A stretch of DNA of 64,000 bases, from NCBI GenBank assembly GCA_009760885.1, contig CM019713.1, positions 79,922,247 to 79,986,246 of the forward strand. The letters run 5' to 3'. Shown one piece after another: positions 11,054 to 21,269 of this stretch; the stretch's first letter is position 1; each line of letters opens with the position of its first letter. A program made the position numbers and the translations under genes. The notes beneath the pieces are model-generated. The model saw only the letters and a program-made list of their open reading frames with translations. It was not told the DNA's origin and did no database searches. Source of the stretch: Achatina immaculata. Lineage: Eukaryota > Mollusca > Gastropoda > Stylommatophora > Achatinidae.

Positions 11054-11080
11054 ATCCGGTTTCTTTCTGGACATGCACTG
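11054..11080 (-). repeat. Right terminal inverted repeat of the mariner element
   Basis: Reverse complement of the left end at 5578-5604 with one mismatch in the core; TA follows at 11081-11082. Confidence 0.75.
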
Positions 11081-11219
11081 TATGTTGTATGTTGTTTGTT
11101 GTATGGTGTAATAACGTATGTTTCTGTATGGAATTTCGATAAAATTCAGGTAAAGTCTTGCCATTCATAGTGTGTTTCGTCGCCCTAGATTAGGAGTATA
11201 TTCTGAAGAAGATACCTAC

Positions 11220-11960
11220 TGCAAAATTTAATATGTATCTGACAGTGCAGCAGAACGATTTCAACGCAACATTCTTAGAGCTAAAATCAACAGGACAGAA
11301 ACAAGGACAATATCAGATAGGGTAAATATAATAAAGTGCTACATCCTTTCAAACAGGAAGACACCGACACTAGTAAATAAATCTATTTAACTCAGAACAA
11401 CAATAACAGCTGATGCCAAGTGCACAAGTAAAATAAAGCCACTAATAAGATAGACAAAAGTAGATTTTTCATGACAAAAGAAAAAGATACTAATAAATAG
11501 AGTATGCCCCTGGAAAATAGGAATAAACATTACCGCGCTATAGAGACAAAATATCTATGTAAGATTATCTATAATTAAAAAACAGATGACAGAAAATTGG
11601 AAACGTTAGAGAAACAGTTTTGAAGAATGATGCAACACATTCTCAGGACAGTCACAAAAACAAATAAAGAGGCGCCCAGAGAAATTTCACATCAGCAGAA
11701 ACTAATTAAAAGTATAAGAGAAAAAAATGTCCAGTCAACATTCCTTACATATATCACAAGGAAACAGAAGTTAGAAAATTTTGCAAGGACTTGAAAATTC
11801 AAGCTGAAATGAAAGAAGGCAGAGAGAAAAATATTTCTGTTGACTGAACCAAGCGGCAAAACATCAGAGAAATGAACGTTTGTGCTGATCAGAAACATAA
11901 AGTATCAAACAAGACAGACAAGCACAACTGCACAGTATATAATAGAATAAATCATTTTAT
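11220..11960 (+). mobile_element. Very degraded non-LTR retrotransposon 3' portion (tentative)
   Basis: The plus strand contains AERFQRNILRAKINRTET and later LEKQF, RMMQHILRTVTKTNKEAPRE and HQQKLIKSIREKNVQ. This order resembles the region after the RT domain in RTE/L2-like proteins (R-I-L-R-...-N-K-E, then L-I-...-I-R-K-R). Stops are dense. The match is weak and I could not assign a family. Confidence 0.35.
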
Positions 11961-12062
11961 ATGGCTTTTTGTGTGTTATTATTGTCATCAATATAACAGT
12001 AATTACAGCCAGTAACATTACAAAAATACTGTATGTTTTTTCGTCAAGAATTTACAAATTAC

Positions 12063-12242
12063 CTCCACTAATCGAGATAGTACAGACGACACTGGCTATA
12101 GCACCTGTGATTGTAAGTCTCGTGACTAGAATGGTGGTATCACACGAGATGTCAAGTTCTGTACTAGACACTTTGTATGTTCTCTTGTTGTCACATCGGA
12201 CCGCATCATTCAACCTTACCTTTATCATCTTTAGCTCTGGGA
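12063..12242 (-). CDS. Jelly-roll (galactose-binding-like) domain, second-half exon
   Basis: A 180-nt open exon, acceptor TTCTTGCAG ending at 12243 and donor GTAATT from 12062, phase 1 on both sides. It encodes PELKMIKVRLNDAVRC, YKVSSTELDISCD and SVVCTISISGG. In gastropod secreted proteins of this kind, as I recall them, an EGF-like unit is followed by a divergent jelly-roll ending V-C-x-I/V-x-I-S-G-G and then RNVAL of the F5/8 domain. That is the joint this exon makes with 5115-5339. The preceding half of this domain was not found. The exon is intact despite transposon-filled introns on both sides. Confidence 0.72.
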
Positions 12243-12779
12243 CTGCAAGAACGGTTTGTGGTTTTATATGTGCGTAATAAAGAGTTAAGTTACAAAAAGA
12301 TTGTGAAGTTTTTCGATTTATGGATCAAAATTTTGCTTGACTGATATTACAATTTGATATTCTTAATATTAAAAATTATACTGTAAACATTTAACCAATA
12401 ATTATTTCCTGTAATGCTATAGAGCAGTGTTTACCAAAGTGGGAGGTAACGCCTCCCTTCCCCAACCATGGGCTTTGAAATAGACCAGGGGGCGGTGAAA
12501 GACAAAAGGTCTGTAGGGGCAGTGGAAGAAAAGGGCGCAGTAGAGGGGCGTTGAGAGAAAAAGAAGCAGTGGGCAGGAGCAGTAATGGCTTCCTTCTTTG
12601 CACTTTTCAACCTGATATTCAGAAACTTGTGTCCCTACATGAAACTCATCCATCACGTTACATGTAAGACAATAATGCAGTAGGTAAGTTTAATTCTTCA
12701 AATTGTTAAATAAAGTTGTTTGCTAGCTGAAGTTTTAAGCCGTGTAATACATATTCTAGTTTAATAATCAGTGTACGAA
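12243..12779. other. Intron DNA, no feature
   Basis: No gene is recognised. A purine-rich plus strand (12430-12600) gives proline- and leucine-rich accidental frames on the minus strand. Confidence 0.4.
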
Positions 12780-13065
12780 TAGTACATCGGGGGGGGGGGG
12801 GGGGGGGCTTGAGAGAAAATGAGGCGGCAGACAGAACAAGTCTGGGAAACAGCGATATAGAGGCAGATAGGGATAGAGTGTTGGTGTCCATGTTTTCCTT
12901 GGTCTGTAGACACAATATTTCTGTGTGGTCAGCATCGTGGTGGTTGACCTATGCCTCCCCATCTCCAGGAAGTGTCGGGCATTCATTTCTACAACCAAGT
13001 GACTAGGGCACCTGCAGGCAGACTTCAATTACCGACATAGCTGTCAGTAACAACTAGGCCACTCA
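12780..13065 (-). mobile_element. SINE with poly-C tail (poly-G on plus strand)
   Basis: On the minus strand the element begins with GAGTGGCCTAGTTGTTACTG (A-box-like, near 13046-13065) and ends in a run of 19 C (plus-strand G run at 12789-12807). A second copy of the same layout lies at 32436-32668. The two share GTGGTCAGCATC, TCCATGTTTTCCTT-like stretches and the homopolymer end. The B box is eroded in this copy. Confidence 0.6.
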
Positions 13066-16000
13066 GACATCGAAGTACTCAGTAAACAACTCTTTATTTT
13101 CTTTATTTTAACCACATTTTGTTTAATCCTTGGAAACGTCAGAAGCACAGAAAACCGTTACTTTGTGTACAGAACCCTGGACAATGCATTATTGGTTCAA
13201 AATACTGACACGGGCCGCCCACAAAAAGATGGGCACATAAGCATTCTAACTGTTACTTTATCACAATTAAGATTTACATAATTTTACTCTACGTATGTAA
13301 ATACTCATTTTATTAACATATATCTAGGAAGGATTAGTTTTTTAACCTTATGTGTGAAGGACATTAACGTCAGGTCACTGTATTGTTTACTCAGTTATTT
13401 GGAGCTTACTATCAAATCATGCAAAACGTTGTCTCTTTGAAGTTGATTTTGTGATATACGAGGATTTTCAGACATTATGTCACCGATCAGAAAGTTGTCT
13501 ACAAAGAAGTAAATATGTAGTCTGAAAATTCAGATATGAGTGTTCACTCAAACAGTCAGAGAACTTTCTTCATCAGATTTGCTTTAATGAAAAGAAAACC
13601 CCAGATCTACCTCACTTATCGCACACCCTTGATTTTGAAATTAGGACTATATCACTGACATTTTACAAGTAGTGTGAAATTTAATAACCATTTTCATAAA
13701 CCAATTTCCTGTCATCAGATGTATTTCTTAAATGTCACGGTTTGTAGGATTACTCTGATGACTTTTCACTATCCACGACATGTTTGTTGCTCATAACTTT
13801 GTGAATCGTATACAATGACGACGTGGATAAAATGAAATAGCAAATCTTCATCTGAATGCTGGCAGACGACCGTTGTGCTGTAGTAACATAAACCAGAGCA
13901 CTGGTGTACTCTCACAGATGAGAAATCTGCTTTTATTTCAAGCGCTGCAGTCCACTCCTCATCCGAGTCAGTATCTATGTTTCATGGCAATGACCACAGA
14001 ATTTGATGTCTGTGTTTGATAATAACAGTAATAATGAGATCAACTCCCAGGCACATAAACATTGATCGCTAATAATGAGGATTGTTAGAGTGAAGAAGGT
14101 ATGTGCTCCCTAAACGCTGTCACAACCATCAAGAGCACATAACACTTGAACAATCTTCTACATCACTTAAGAACAAATAACATAAGAACGAACTCAGTCA
14201 CATCATTTTTATCACACTCTCTCATAGATAATCAGAACAACAGATTTTTTAACAAACTCTCACCCTCACGCTTGAAGAGTATCCTAAACCAGGAAAACGG
14301 GAACGCTTTTTTCAAAACCACCTCAACCACTGTCTCCTTTACTTTCGGGTTGCACGAGCTATCATTTCCGTCACGTATATAGGGCTCAGTTTCTAAACTT
14401 ACGTAGCCGGTGACCAAGTTCACTGTAATCATGATAATAACATTAATAATTTGTCATGTCCTGTTAGCATGAGTGATCAAGAAAAAGGCTAATAATTGTA
14501 TTTATAATTATAAGAAACAAAACAGATATGTTAATATAGTCGTTTGCCTATGTGTGGTCAAATTATACTAAACAAAAATCTTACTTTTCTTTTAATCTCT
14601 GATAGTTTTTGTCTCTAAATATTCTCTGCATTTCTCTGAAGTGCTGTGAATTGCTCTGAATTAGTTACACACTGAATTCAGATTCAGATTCATTCCAGAT
14701 TAATTCCTGGTTCTTTCAACCCTTTTGTTTCTACATAACAAGAACAAATGATTCAAGCAAGGTCAGACTGACCAGTTGAGATGATGTGTATTAAATAGAC
14801 TGGATGATAATGAAGATGATAATAAACAAGATGATTGACTGCCGGCAAGCTACACCTGCGATGTAACAGTCCATTCATGCGTTCCTCTCTAACGATGTAC
14901 AATCCAACAATAACTTCAGGGTGACTTATTTTGCAGAATTTCATCCATATATTCTCATTCTCGCTACTGCACAAGTACTTCACATCCACTCTGATCCAGT
15001 TTCTGACATACACTGACTGACTAAACAGTTTTCACCCACAGTATTCACACATTCACGTGACTGGAAAATCTCGTGACCGAAACATATAAAATCAGAGTAC
15101 ATAAATGTCAGTTTCAAACATTTGCGAAATTACATCAGGCGACAACCGTTTCCACCCCACCTACCACCACAAAAGACATCACTGTGAACTCGCTTGTGTG
15201 ATAGTGTTACATTCCTCCAAATATATAAGGGATTAAATAAATACTAGTTACCTAGGTTAGTTGGCAACCCTAGCGTAGAAAAAAATGATCAGCAGCTGGG
15301 TAGCTTAGGGTGTGCAATTCTGAGTGAACACTCACGTAGGAGACAGCGGGTCGGAATAAAGTTCATTCGTCGTGCAAATGTAAATGTGATTTTTATTGTC
15401 AGTGGAACACCATGTATGTGTAAGTTAATAATCGGTTTATACTTTTGTGACGTGCGTGCGTGCAAGCTGTGTCCATTCTGTGCTTTCCTCTTCCGACCAG
15501 GCTCGACCTCACTTAGGTATAATTTAGATAACAGAGATAGACATTGAATAATCAGAATTCCATATATTAACATAATTATTGTGTGTAAGGTGTTCTTGTT
15601 TAGCAACGTCCAAATTGTAGGTTTTGCATGTGCATATAATTATGTATTACTGCATTCTATGTAAGAGCATGTTTGCATACAATATATCCAAATTATTTAG
15701 TTTATGACTACAGTCAGATTCTTAATCCTTTAAGTATGATTATTTTGAGATTTTATGAAGAGAACGTTCTTTTTATTGCATATCAAACTGATGTACAAGC
15801 GAATATGTGTAAGATTGTTTTACTGATCTCTTTAATTTATCGTGATCTAATTTTGTAGGATTCCAAATTATTGAAGGACACTGTTTTAGTGGTTTTGTTA
15901 ATAATATAAGCTGAAGAATAACAAAATATAAAATACGATTCTTTTATTTCATTTTGCGAAACCTGTAAAAAGATGATTTAACACCAACATAAGTTTATGA

Positions 16001-16344
16001 TTGTTTGAAGAAGTAGTATTGATTGCGTTTATTTTCCTTTCATAATTTTAATATGTCAATAGAGGAGGAAAGACTTATAATGTGTATAATCGCCTATGAA
16101 CTATACCATCAAAATTAGAACAATATAAGCAACATTAAAAATAACAGACAATTAATATGGCACATACATTCTTATTATTCTTAGAAATGACGACGTGACC
16201 GAACGGACTTTAGTATAGCATAGTCTCCATACACAGAGAGGAAATATATAGACATATGCACAAATAGAACGATATATATATATATATATATATATATGAG
16301 TTTTATATGATATATGTAACATAATATGATATATGATGTTTCAC
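13066..16344. other. 3.3 kb of intron DNA without recognised gene
   Basis: I found no exon, transposase or RT here. A ~49-bp segment at 15226-15274 recurs inverted at 56710-56758. An (AT)n tract lies at 16272-16297 just before an RTE fragment. A minus-strand frame near 14810-15010 was considered as the missing host exon and not accepted. Confidence 0.4.
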
Positions 16345-17305
16345 TAATATACATGTTGATAATATTTGAGAAAATTTGAGAGAAAGACCAATCTTCTGCA
16401 AAACAGGCAACCTATTAACATCAAGTAAAGACCAAAAGCAAAGATGGGCCAAACACTTCCAATAAATACTTAATCTACCACACCAAAATGAATTAATAAA
16501 TTTTGAAATCGATTTACCAGTTCCACGACTAAATGTCAACCTAGCTGAAGTTACACTGAATGAAACTGAAACAGCAGTGAATCAAATGGCAAAAAACAAA
16601 GCTGCAAATGAAGATGAAATGATCGAAAAGTTAAACGCTATTAACAGTGATAAATTAGCCAACTACAGAGAATGTTTAATAAAATCTGGAAAGAAGAAAA
16701 GGTCCTTCTAAATGGAAACAAAAAATCATTGTTAAAATACCTAAAAAAAAAGGCAACCACAGTGATTGCAATAACTGGAGGGCTGTAGCGTTACTATCAG
16801 TAGTGTCACAAGTGTTGTCCAAATGATTCTGAATAGAGTTAATGGTGTAGTGGATATTGCAATGAGAGAAAAACAGGCAGGATTTCGAAAAGGGAGAAGT
16901 TGTCTCGACCAGATCTTTACTCTGAGAATAATACTTGAAGAAAATACTGAAAAGGAAAAACAGTTAATCATGAACTTTATAGACTTTAAAAAGGCATTTG
17001 ATAGCATACACAGAGATTCATTGTGGGGAGTTTTAACACTTATATAATACCATCTAAAACTGTCAACATCATTAGAGATCTCTACAACGGATATGTTTAT
17101 GCAGTCAAGACAGAAGACGGAATAAGAGAATGGTTTCAGATTGAAACAACCGTGATACGAGGATGTATATTATCTCCTTTGCTTTTTGGAATTGCCATAG
17201 ACTTTATATTGTAAACATGGGTAAAACCGGCATTGATTGTGTACATGAGACCCAAATAGAAAATCTTGATTTTGCAGATGGTATAACTCTTATCATTGAC
17301 AATGT
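16345..17305 (+). mobile_element. RTE-type retrotransposon fragment (RT domain), truncated by rDNA
   Basis: The sequence follows the RTE copy at 22510-23430 through KDQKQRWAKHFQ, QAGFRKGRSCLDQIFTLRII, FIDFKKAFDSIHRDSLW and ENLDFADGITLII. The active-site FADD reads FADG, and there are many stops and frameshifts. It is cut at both sides: 5' next to an AT microsatellite, 3' at about 17306 where rDNA spacer sequence starts abruptly. Confidence 0.9.
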
Positions 17306-17782
17306 CAGCCACGCAGAGCAGCACAGCGCGTGCTACTGTTGCGCAAGACGACCGTTCTATTAACGAAAAAAGATCTCTCGAGTTCTGTGCGGTGAGAGAA
17401 GGGCTTTTGCTCCCTTCCAGGACCGCGAGAGTTAAGGTGTTTCGATGCAGAAGCGAGTGGTTTGTCCTCTGAGCGAAGCCTATAAACGGCTAGCCAGCCG
17501 GTTTCGTCCTAATGCGCCTGTAGTGTACTACGATTTTGTCGATCGATGGTCTCGAAACTGACCCATCTCTCGCAAAGAATTCGGATCTGCAGTATTTAAT
17601 GTGCGTTGGTTGTGAGTGAGGGCTTTCTTCTCGTTCGTTAGAGCAGAGAGAGACGGCCACTGCCGGTTAAAGGTAATGAATCGTCGCCGGGGTCGAAAGG
17701 GATCCGCTCTGAGCATAGCGCTGTCTCACTTACCCGGAGTCGGTCTGTCGGCATATATCCGAATAAGGTCGGTGAAGAAAGT
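17306..17782 (+). other. rDNA external transcribed spacer-like segment
   Basis: This GC-richer block directly precedes an 18S start in normal orientation and contains pyrimidine/purine-rich, hairpin-prone stretches. Position and composition fit a 5' external transcribed spacer. It cannot be identified by sequence alone because spacers diverge fast. The boundary with the RTE fragment is sharp at about 17306. Confidence 0.6.
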
Positions 17783-18306
17783 TATCTGGTTGATCCTGCC
17801 AGTAGTCATATGCTTGTCTCAAAGATTAAGCCATGCATGTCTAAGTTCAAACTGTCTCACAATGAAACCATGAATGGCTCATTAAATCAGTCGAGGTTAC
17901 TTTAATGACACGATCTTACCGGGATAAATGTGGCAATTCTAGAGCGAATACACGCTTACCAAGCTCCGACTCTCGTGGAAAGAGCGCTTTTATTAGTTCA
18001 AAACCAATTTTTGTTGCCATTCGCGGGGCACGGCGTCCCAACTGGTGAATCTGGATAATTTATGCTGATCGCATGGCCTTCTGTGCCGGCGACGCATCTT
18101 TCAAATGTCTGCCTATCAAATGTGGCTGATACGTGACATGCCAACAGGGAATCATAGTTCGATTCCGGAGAGGGAGCGTGGGAAACGTCTACAACATCCA
18201 AGGAAGGCAGAAGGCGCGCAATTTACTCTCTGCCGGCATGAGGATGTAGTGACGAAAAATAACAATACGGGACTCTTTCGAGGCCCTGTAATTGGAATGA
18301 GTACAC
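17783..18306 (+). pseudogene. Truncated 18S rRNA pseudogene (first ~520 nt)
   Basis: It starts TATCTGGTTGATCCTGCC, against the near-universal TACCTGGTTGATCCTGCC 5' end of eukaryotic 18S rRNA. It continues with GTCATATGCTTGTCTCAAAG, ATTAAGCCATGCATGTCTAA, GGCTCATTAAATCAG and GACGAAAAATAACAATACGG. It stops at AATTGGAATGAGTACAC, about 520 nt into a ~1.8-kb gene. Substitutions occur in conserved helices, and ~20 nt are missing near 18150 (after CGTGACATGCCAAC). It is therefore a decayed insert, not part of an active rDNA array. Confidence 0.95.
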
Positions 18307-18990
18307 GCTGCTGGCGAGATTATTCAGCTGTCGTGCGCGGAGTGGGGCTCCTCCAGGCCAGTGAAAAAAGCTGCGATTATGGGTTGCCGTGCGGTACTGT
18401 GGAAAAAGTGAAATAAAGGAGTAAGTGAACTAATCAGTAGTCTCGAGGTCATGACTGCTCAAATCACGGCACCTCCGCTCTGGAGGTCGGAAATGTCCCG
18501 TGTACACTCATACTGGGCGAATTGCCTGAACCGGCTTAACCCAGGGTTTAAGACGCTGCTGGCGAGACTCTTCGTATGCCGCGAGTGGAGTAAAACTCCT
18601 CCTGGCCTATGAAGAAAATGAGGAAAAGTAATCAAGGTTGCCCTGCGGTGCCGATGTGCAAAGGTGATGGAAAGGATAACGTGAAGCTTAATAGATATGT
18701 CCAGTAGTCTCGCGGCGAGAGTTATTCAAACCACGGTAGCTTTGCTCTAGAGGCCGACCACGTCCGTTCTATACCCATACCGGTGAAATGTGCCTAAGCC
18801 GGCTTAAACCATGGGTGAAATTTATGACTACTCCAGTCACGGTACCTCCGGTCTAGAGGTCGGTCACGTCCTAAACACCCCCATACTTGGATAATATGCC
18901 AAACCGACTCAACCCAGGGGTGAAACTCACTAGTGGCGAGGATTCGTCCTCCTGGACAAAAACTCCATCCTGCTCACAACTAGGAAGGGT
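18307..18990. repeat. ~250-bp tandem repeats fused to the 18S fragment
   Basis: GCTGCTGGCGAG occurs at 18307 and 18554, with TAGTGGCGAGGATTC at 18931. The following blocks (AGTAGTCTCG..., CACGGTACCTCC...CTAGAGGTCGG, ACCGGCTTAACCCAGGG) repeat two to three times with divergence. The units are G+C-richer than the surroundings. No protein frame is credible. Confidence 0.75.
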
Positions 18991-19044
18991 AGAGGCCACG
19001 ATCATAAAATGATGAATTCCGAGACAATGGTCCTCTGCAGTTTA

Positions 19045-19312
19045 GATCGGCAACCACCTCTCACACGACGGGGACGTATGCGTATCCTAATCACGCTGAG
19101 GTTTTCCGGTGAGAAAGTCCAACGCTGGACTGGATGGGCAACCACCTCTCATACGGCGGGGATACACAGGTATCCCAAAACACATGAAGATTTTCCGGTG
19201 AAAAAGTTCAACTCTAGGCTAGATGGGCAACCACCTCTCACTCAGCGGGGATATACTCATAACCAAAAGAAATCAAGGTTTTCCGGTGAGAAAGCCCAAT
19301 TCTAGATAGAAC
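19045..19312. repeat. Three ~88-bp tandem repeats
   Basis: Units start at about 19049, 19137 and 19226, each with GGGCAACCACCTCTCAC-like sequence, then CGGGGATA and GGTTTTCCGGTGAGAAAG. They follow the ~250-bp repeats in the same block. Confidence 0.85.
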
Positions 19313-19439
19313 TGGTGCAACGAAAATCACGATGTCACACAATCCCGCTTCTGAGCCTGTAGGCTCATGCCCTGCGATATTCTGAACCCCTTGTTGTTCT
19401 TTCGGGAACCACATTGGGGACCACGGGACCTATTGAGGA

Positions 19440-19795
19440 CCACAGGAGTAAATTCTGTAGAGTCACGGGGTGGTTTTGGTGTTAGAAGCATATTTTCTGG
19501 CGTCCTTCTTTTGTCTTTCCTACATGTCAGCGTCACTGTGTCTCGTCTTTCTGTATTCATTGTTTTCACGCTTTACTTTTGTCCGCGTCTTGTTCTAGTG
19601 TCATGGACGTTTTACACCTTTCTCTTCCTTTTTTCGACCTACTTTTCTCTGTCGCTATTCGATCTTACTATCTTCTTTACTGTATATTTTCATAGCCATA
19701 TTCATTAATAATAATAATAATAATAACAACAACAACAATATCCATTACTTACAAAGCTAAGCTACATAATGAGTTATTGTCAAAAAATGTTGTTT
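19440..19795 (+). repeat. 3' part of a dispersed repeat, copy 1
   Basis: From TTTTCTGGCGTCC (about 19493) to AAGCTACA (about 19765) it is closely similar to 62210-62470, including GTCATGG-ACGTTTTA, TATTCGATCTTACTAT, a TAA-type simple repeat (19707-19735) and ATTACTTAC. The open frames in both copies are similar but not obviously under constraint. The element type is unknown. Confidence 0.7.
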
Positions 19796-21119
19796 AGACT
19801 AGTGTCGCTTTTCTGTGCTCACGAATCACCTACTGAGTAAAATTCAGTTTAGCACGTGCAGTTGGTGTCCAAATCAACGTTCCAGGCAATATGGTCTTGT
19901 CTGATAAATAAACTTCAGTTTAAATAGCAACATCGTATTTGTTGCGTTTCTTTATTTGAACAGTAAAATAATTTGAAGTTGCTTAGATGAATTGTAAACT
20001 TATGGAGTTGCTGCACAATTCGGGACAATAATGGACGAGACAGGACTAAAACCCATCTGAAACCCAAAATCCATGGACTATGTACTGCCGTTCTGGGTGA
20101 CTAGGCTCAAACTCATAACTAACCTACAACCTTGGATCTCCTCTCCAAGCATACTTTATGCCAGTTGGATGTAAGGTTAAACAGATATAACAACGTTACA
20201 ACATGTCCAGAGACATTACTAAGTTATCCATTAAAATACATAAACGTTTATTTACTCAACTACATAAATCATGGTAATCACAGGACATTACATCATATAT
20301 AACATACAACACATAGCATATATATATATATATATATAAGATATGTAAAATGATCATCAATGCAGTGCTCTTAACTAATGTAACGAATGGTTCAGCAAGA
20401 ATGGCCTTGGTATTCTGCCCCCCCCCCCTCTTCACAATCACATTATTAATATCTCTCAATGTGCTAACGCACTTATGAATGTGGCAGCATATGCTGTGAA
20501 ACTACACCACTCTATCCATGAATGATTTATGTGAAAGTTCACTTCATATCACGGTCGACCTATCTGGCTCTCCTACTCACTTCATGAATAATCACATGTG
20601 CTTCTCTGCCCCACTTCATGAATATTCACCATGTGCTAAACACACTTTTCTCAGCCTCACTTCGTCGTCTACATTGCTACATCCCTGATGTGGTTGTTGT
20701 TGTCGGGAATCCTCATCCCAACATACGTCTTAAATAGCCTACAGTAGATCCACATGAATATATCGTGCCTTTCAAGAAACCATATAGGAATCATACACCC
20801 AGATACTTGTCCACAATGATCGTGCAGAACACATGCTTATTCTGCACATTAGACAATATACGTGAATACACAGTATTGAACATTATTCATCATGAATCAC
20901 AATCACATATAAGACAGATATTAGGCGGGCTGGTCTAAGTGCTACCTATGCAACCAACACAGACGAGATTGACTTGCCCGCCATAAGCGGTAGTAATAAC
21001 TCCTATCTTATCGATCAGGTGACGAGCGACTTATTTTCCCTCACCCCGTACAATGATTCATATATATAACTATATATATATATATATATATATTCCGCTT
21101 GATCTGTTACATATCATGT
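19796..21119. other. Unassigned DNA with simple repeats
   Basis: No gene is seen. AT microsatellites lie at 20318-20338 and about 21061-21094, and a short poly-C tract at 20418-20430. Part of 20900-21119 may be the 5' leader of the RTE element that follows. Confidence 0.4.
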
Positions 21120-21269
21120 ACCGGGAGTTGGGCATAAGGCTAACAACCTTATCCTGGGACCTATCTAGAGGCAACTCCAGATGGGAAAAAAAGATATCGT
21201 CATAGAAACTCGCAGAGAAACCAACCGAGCATCATTAATCCGAGGAGCTCTTTTGTCGGCCCCAAACAT

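Larger units (their letters stand above)
5578..11080 (+). mobile_element. Mariner-type DNA transposon, decayed and expanded by nested insertions
   Basis: The left end (5578-5604) and right end (11054-11080) form imperfect inverted repeats sharing GCATGTCC-A/G-AAAGAAACCGGA, and both are flanked by TA (5576-5577 and 11081-11082), the mariner target duplication. Transposase remains lie near the right end on the plus strand (10500-11040). A mariner is normally ~1.3 kb, so most of the 5.5 kb is later insertion: a second mariner-like element at 6338-7892, a repeat-associated pseudogene at 7895-9215, and unidentified DNA. The left 700 bp should hold the transposase N-terminus, but I could not read it convincingly. 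The element occupies most of the 6.7-kb intron between host exons 12063-12242 and 5115-5339. Confidence 0.72.

Noticed and set aside
14746..15013. Minus-strand frame with NWIRVDVKYL, considered as the missing jelly-roll exon
   Set aside because: A phase-1 exon can be forced with a weak donor, but it lacks the expected conserved Asp/Thr-Cys block before the Trp and shows no convincing family pattern.
15289..15606. 105-codon minus frame with a hydrophobic start, considered as a signal-peptide gene
   Set aside because: There is no recognisable domain, splice partner or conserved pattern after the hydrophobic stretch.
17616..17873. Open frames across the rDNA block (85 and 103 codons)
   Set aside because: They lie in external-spacer-like sequence and the 18S pseudogene; rRNA homology explains them.
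19367..19708. 113-codon frame similar to one at 62082-62390
   Set aside because: The similarity follows from a shared dispersed repeat, and the frame is not preserved in a way that suggests selection.
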